From G963665495 sp963665495 (GTDB lineage Bacteria > Desulfobacterota > Desulfovibrionia > Desulfovibrionales > Desulfovibrionaceae), in NCBI GenBank assembly GCA_963665495.1, contig OY762289.1, positions 6,014,001-6,078,000 on the forward strand: a stretch of DNA of 64,000 nucleotides. The letters are read 5' to 3'. Position numbers and translations under genes: made by a program. Shown one piece after another: positions 63,326 to 64,000 of the stretch (position 1 is its first letter; each line of letters opens with the position of its first letter). Under the pieces are notes generated by a model, which was not told the origin of the DNA, searched no databases, and saw nothing but the letters and a program-made list of their open reading frames with translations.

Positions 63326-63916
63326 CTACTTTTTTTCTTCCAACTCCGACTGAACGAATTTTTCCACCCAGGGCAGCAGCCGGGCGGTGATTTCACGTGT
63401 CCCTTTGCCATTGGGGTGCAATCCGTCGTATTGGTTGAACTCGGGGTCGCCGTAAATGCCTTCCAGAAAAAACGGATAGAGTGTGACCTTGTATTTGTCG
63501 GCCAAGCGCTGGTACATGCCGTTGAATTTTGTAGTATACTCCTGGCCGAAATTGGGCGGCGCGTACATTCCCGTGAGCAGGACGCGCGAGCCTTTGTCCT
63601 GAAAGCCTTTGATCATGGTGTCCAGGTTCTGTTCCGCCTGTTCGGGCGGCAGGCCGCGCAGGCCGTCATTGGCGCCGAATTCGAGAATGACGATGTCCGG
63701 CGGATCTTCCAGCAGCCAGTCCAGGCGGGCCAGCCCGTCCGCCGTGGTCTCGCCGGACACCCCGGCGTTGTTGATTTTGACGTCATATCCCTTGGCGCGC
63801 AGGGCCTGTTCCAGGAGCGTCGGATAGGCGTCGGAAGGGCCCAGGCCGTAGCCTGCGGTGAGGCTGTCGCCAAAGGCCAGGATGGTCACGGGGGTGTTTT
63901 GCGCGTAGGCGGACAT
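63326..63916 (-). CDS. GDSL esterase/lysophospholipase (TesA-like); N terminus may extend past the window
   Basis: 196 aa from ATG at 63916 (AAGGAA upstream). Catalytic Ser is in ILAFGDSLTAGYG (about 12-24), then GVSGETTADG and the GANDGL block (about 85). The Asp/His pair is in YDGLHPNGKGTREI near residue 167. The family cleaves esters and thioesters, usually in the periplasm. The same frame stays open beyond 63916 to the window edge and encodes a hydrophobic stretch (AFIILVSCCLVLGYCF), so the real start may lie upstream, with this as signal peptide. The call of the family is firm; the start is open. Confidence 0.9.
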   Translation of the reverse strand: MSAYAQNTPVTILAFGDSLTAGYGLGPSDAYPTLLEQALRAKGYDVKINNAGVSGETTADGLARLDWLLEDPPDIVILEFGANDGLRGLPPEQAEQNLDTMIKGFQDKGSRVLLTGMYAPPNFGQEYTTKFNGMYQRLADKYKVTLYPFFLEGIYGDPEFNQYDGLHPNGKGTREITARLLPWVEKFVQSELEEKK

Positions 63917-64000
63917 GGGATTTCCTTGTGATGTGAGCGGAAAAAAGCAATAACCAAGAACCAGACAACAACTTACTAAAATTATAAACGCGCTTCTGGC

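Noticed and set aside
1..64000. CRISPR array, retron or diversity-generating element
   Set aside because: I saw no regular repeat-spacer array, no Cas protein and no reverse transcriptase motif in any translated frame.

Overview
The window looks like chromosomal DNA of a sulfate-reducing deltaproteobacterium of the Desulfovibrio type. The strongest sign is a molybdenum aldehyde oxidoreductase that, from memory, matches Desulfovibrio gigas Mop along its length and in all eight cluster cysteines. Other signs are an iron-dependent alcohol dehydrogenase, many sensory kinases and chemoreceptors, and moderately GC-rich native genes interrupted by AT-rich blocks. I ran no database search; family names rest on recognised motifs.

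Layout. 1-3500: chemoreceptor (cut by the window start), TSCPD protein and YitT-like membrane protein. 3600-9460: a mixed accessory stretch with small coiled-coil genes, a decayed IS200/IS605 transposase, a B12-binding radical SAM enzyme, and an AT-rich AAA+ ATPase next to a membrane histidine kinase. 9463-17910: a block bounded by two direct copies (about 118 bp) of the tRNA-Phe 3' half plus its terminator. It holds mop, an Fe-alcohol dehydrogenase, a membrane protein and an AcoR-type sigma-54 activator, with a sigma-54 promoter and a perfect palindrome in front of mop. It reads as an aldehyde/alcohol oxidation island that has lost its integrase.

18400-25500: native envelope-stress-like genes (TraB/GumN protein, PspA-like protein, membrane protein, VWA protein) divergent from a response regulator/histidine kinase pair. 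25559-36539: an approximately 10.9 kb integrative element in tRNA-Leu(CAA). Its core is a tyrosine integrase, an AlpA-like regulator, a zinc-finger-like protein and a DUF3987-type primase, several of them coupled by ATGA overlaps. A 10-bp sequence recurs near the integrase and at the 3' end of the primase gene, resembling the split ori/crr layout of satellite P4. The cargo (32.1-36.3 kb) is AT-rich: two HEPN-like proteins, a tightly overlapping pair of unknown proteins, and a PD-(D/E)XK nuclease-like protein. This cargo is the best candidate here for an undescribed, possibly defensive, system.

36.9-64 kb: mostly native genes. They include a TauE/SafE permease; a peptide-type solute-binding protein with a GGDEF protein; a cupin; an unknown 503-aa protein; a thioredoxin-fold protein; an AbrB antitoxin with a broken Doc toxin; purA; an MltF-like transglycosylase; a cyclase-FHA fusion; an SGNH lipoprotein; a Mut7-C protein; an M48 protease; a two-kinase operon with its own binding protein; dinB; a TPR-methyltransferase fusion; and a GDSL esterase at the right edge.
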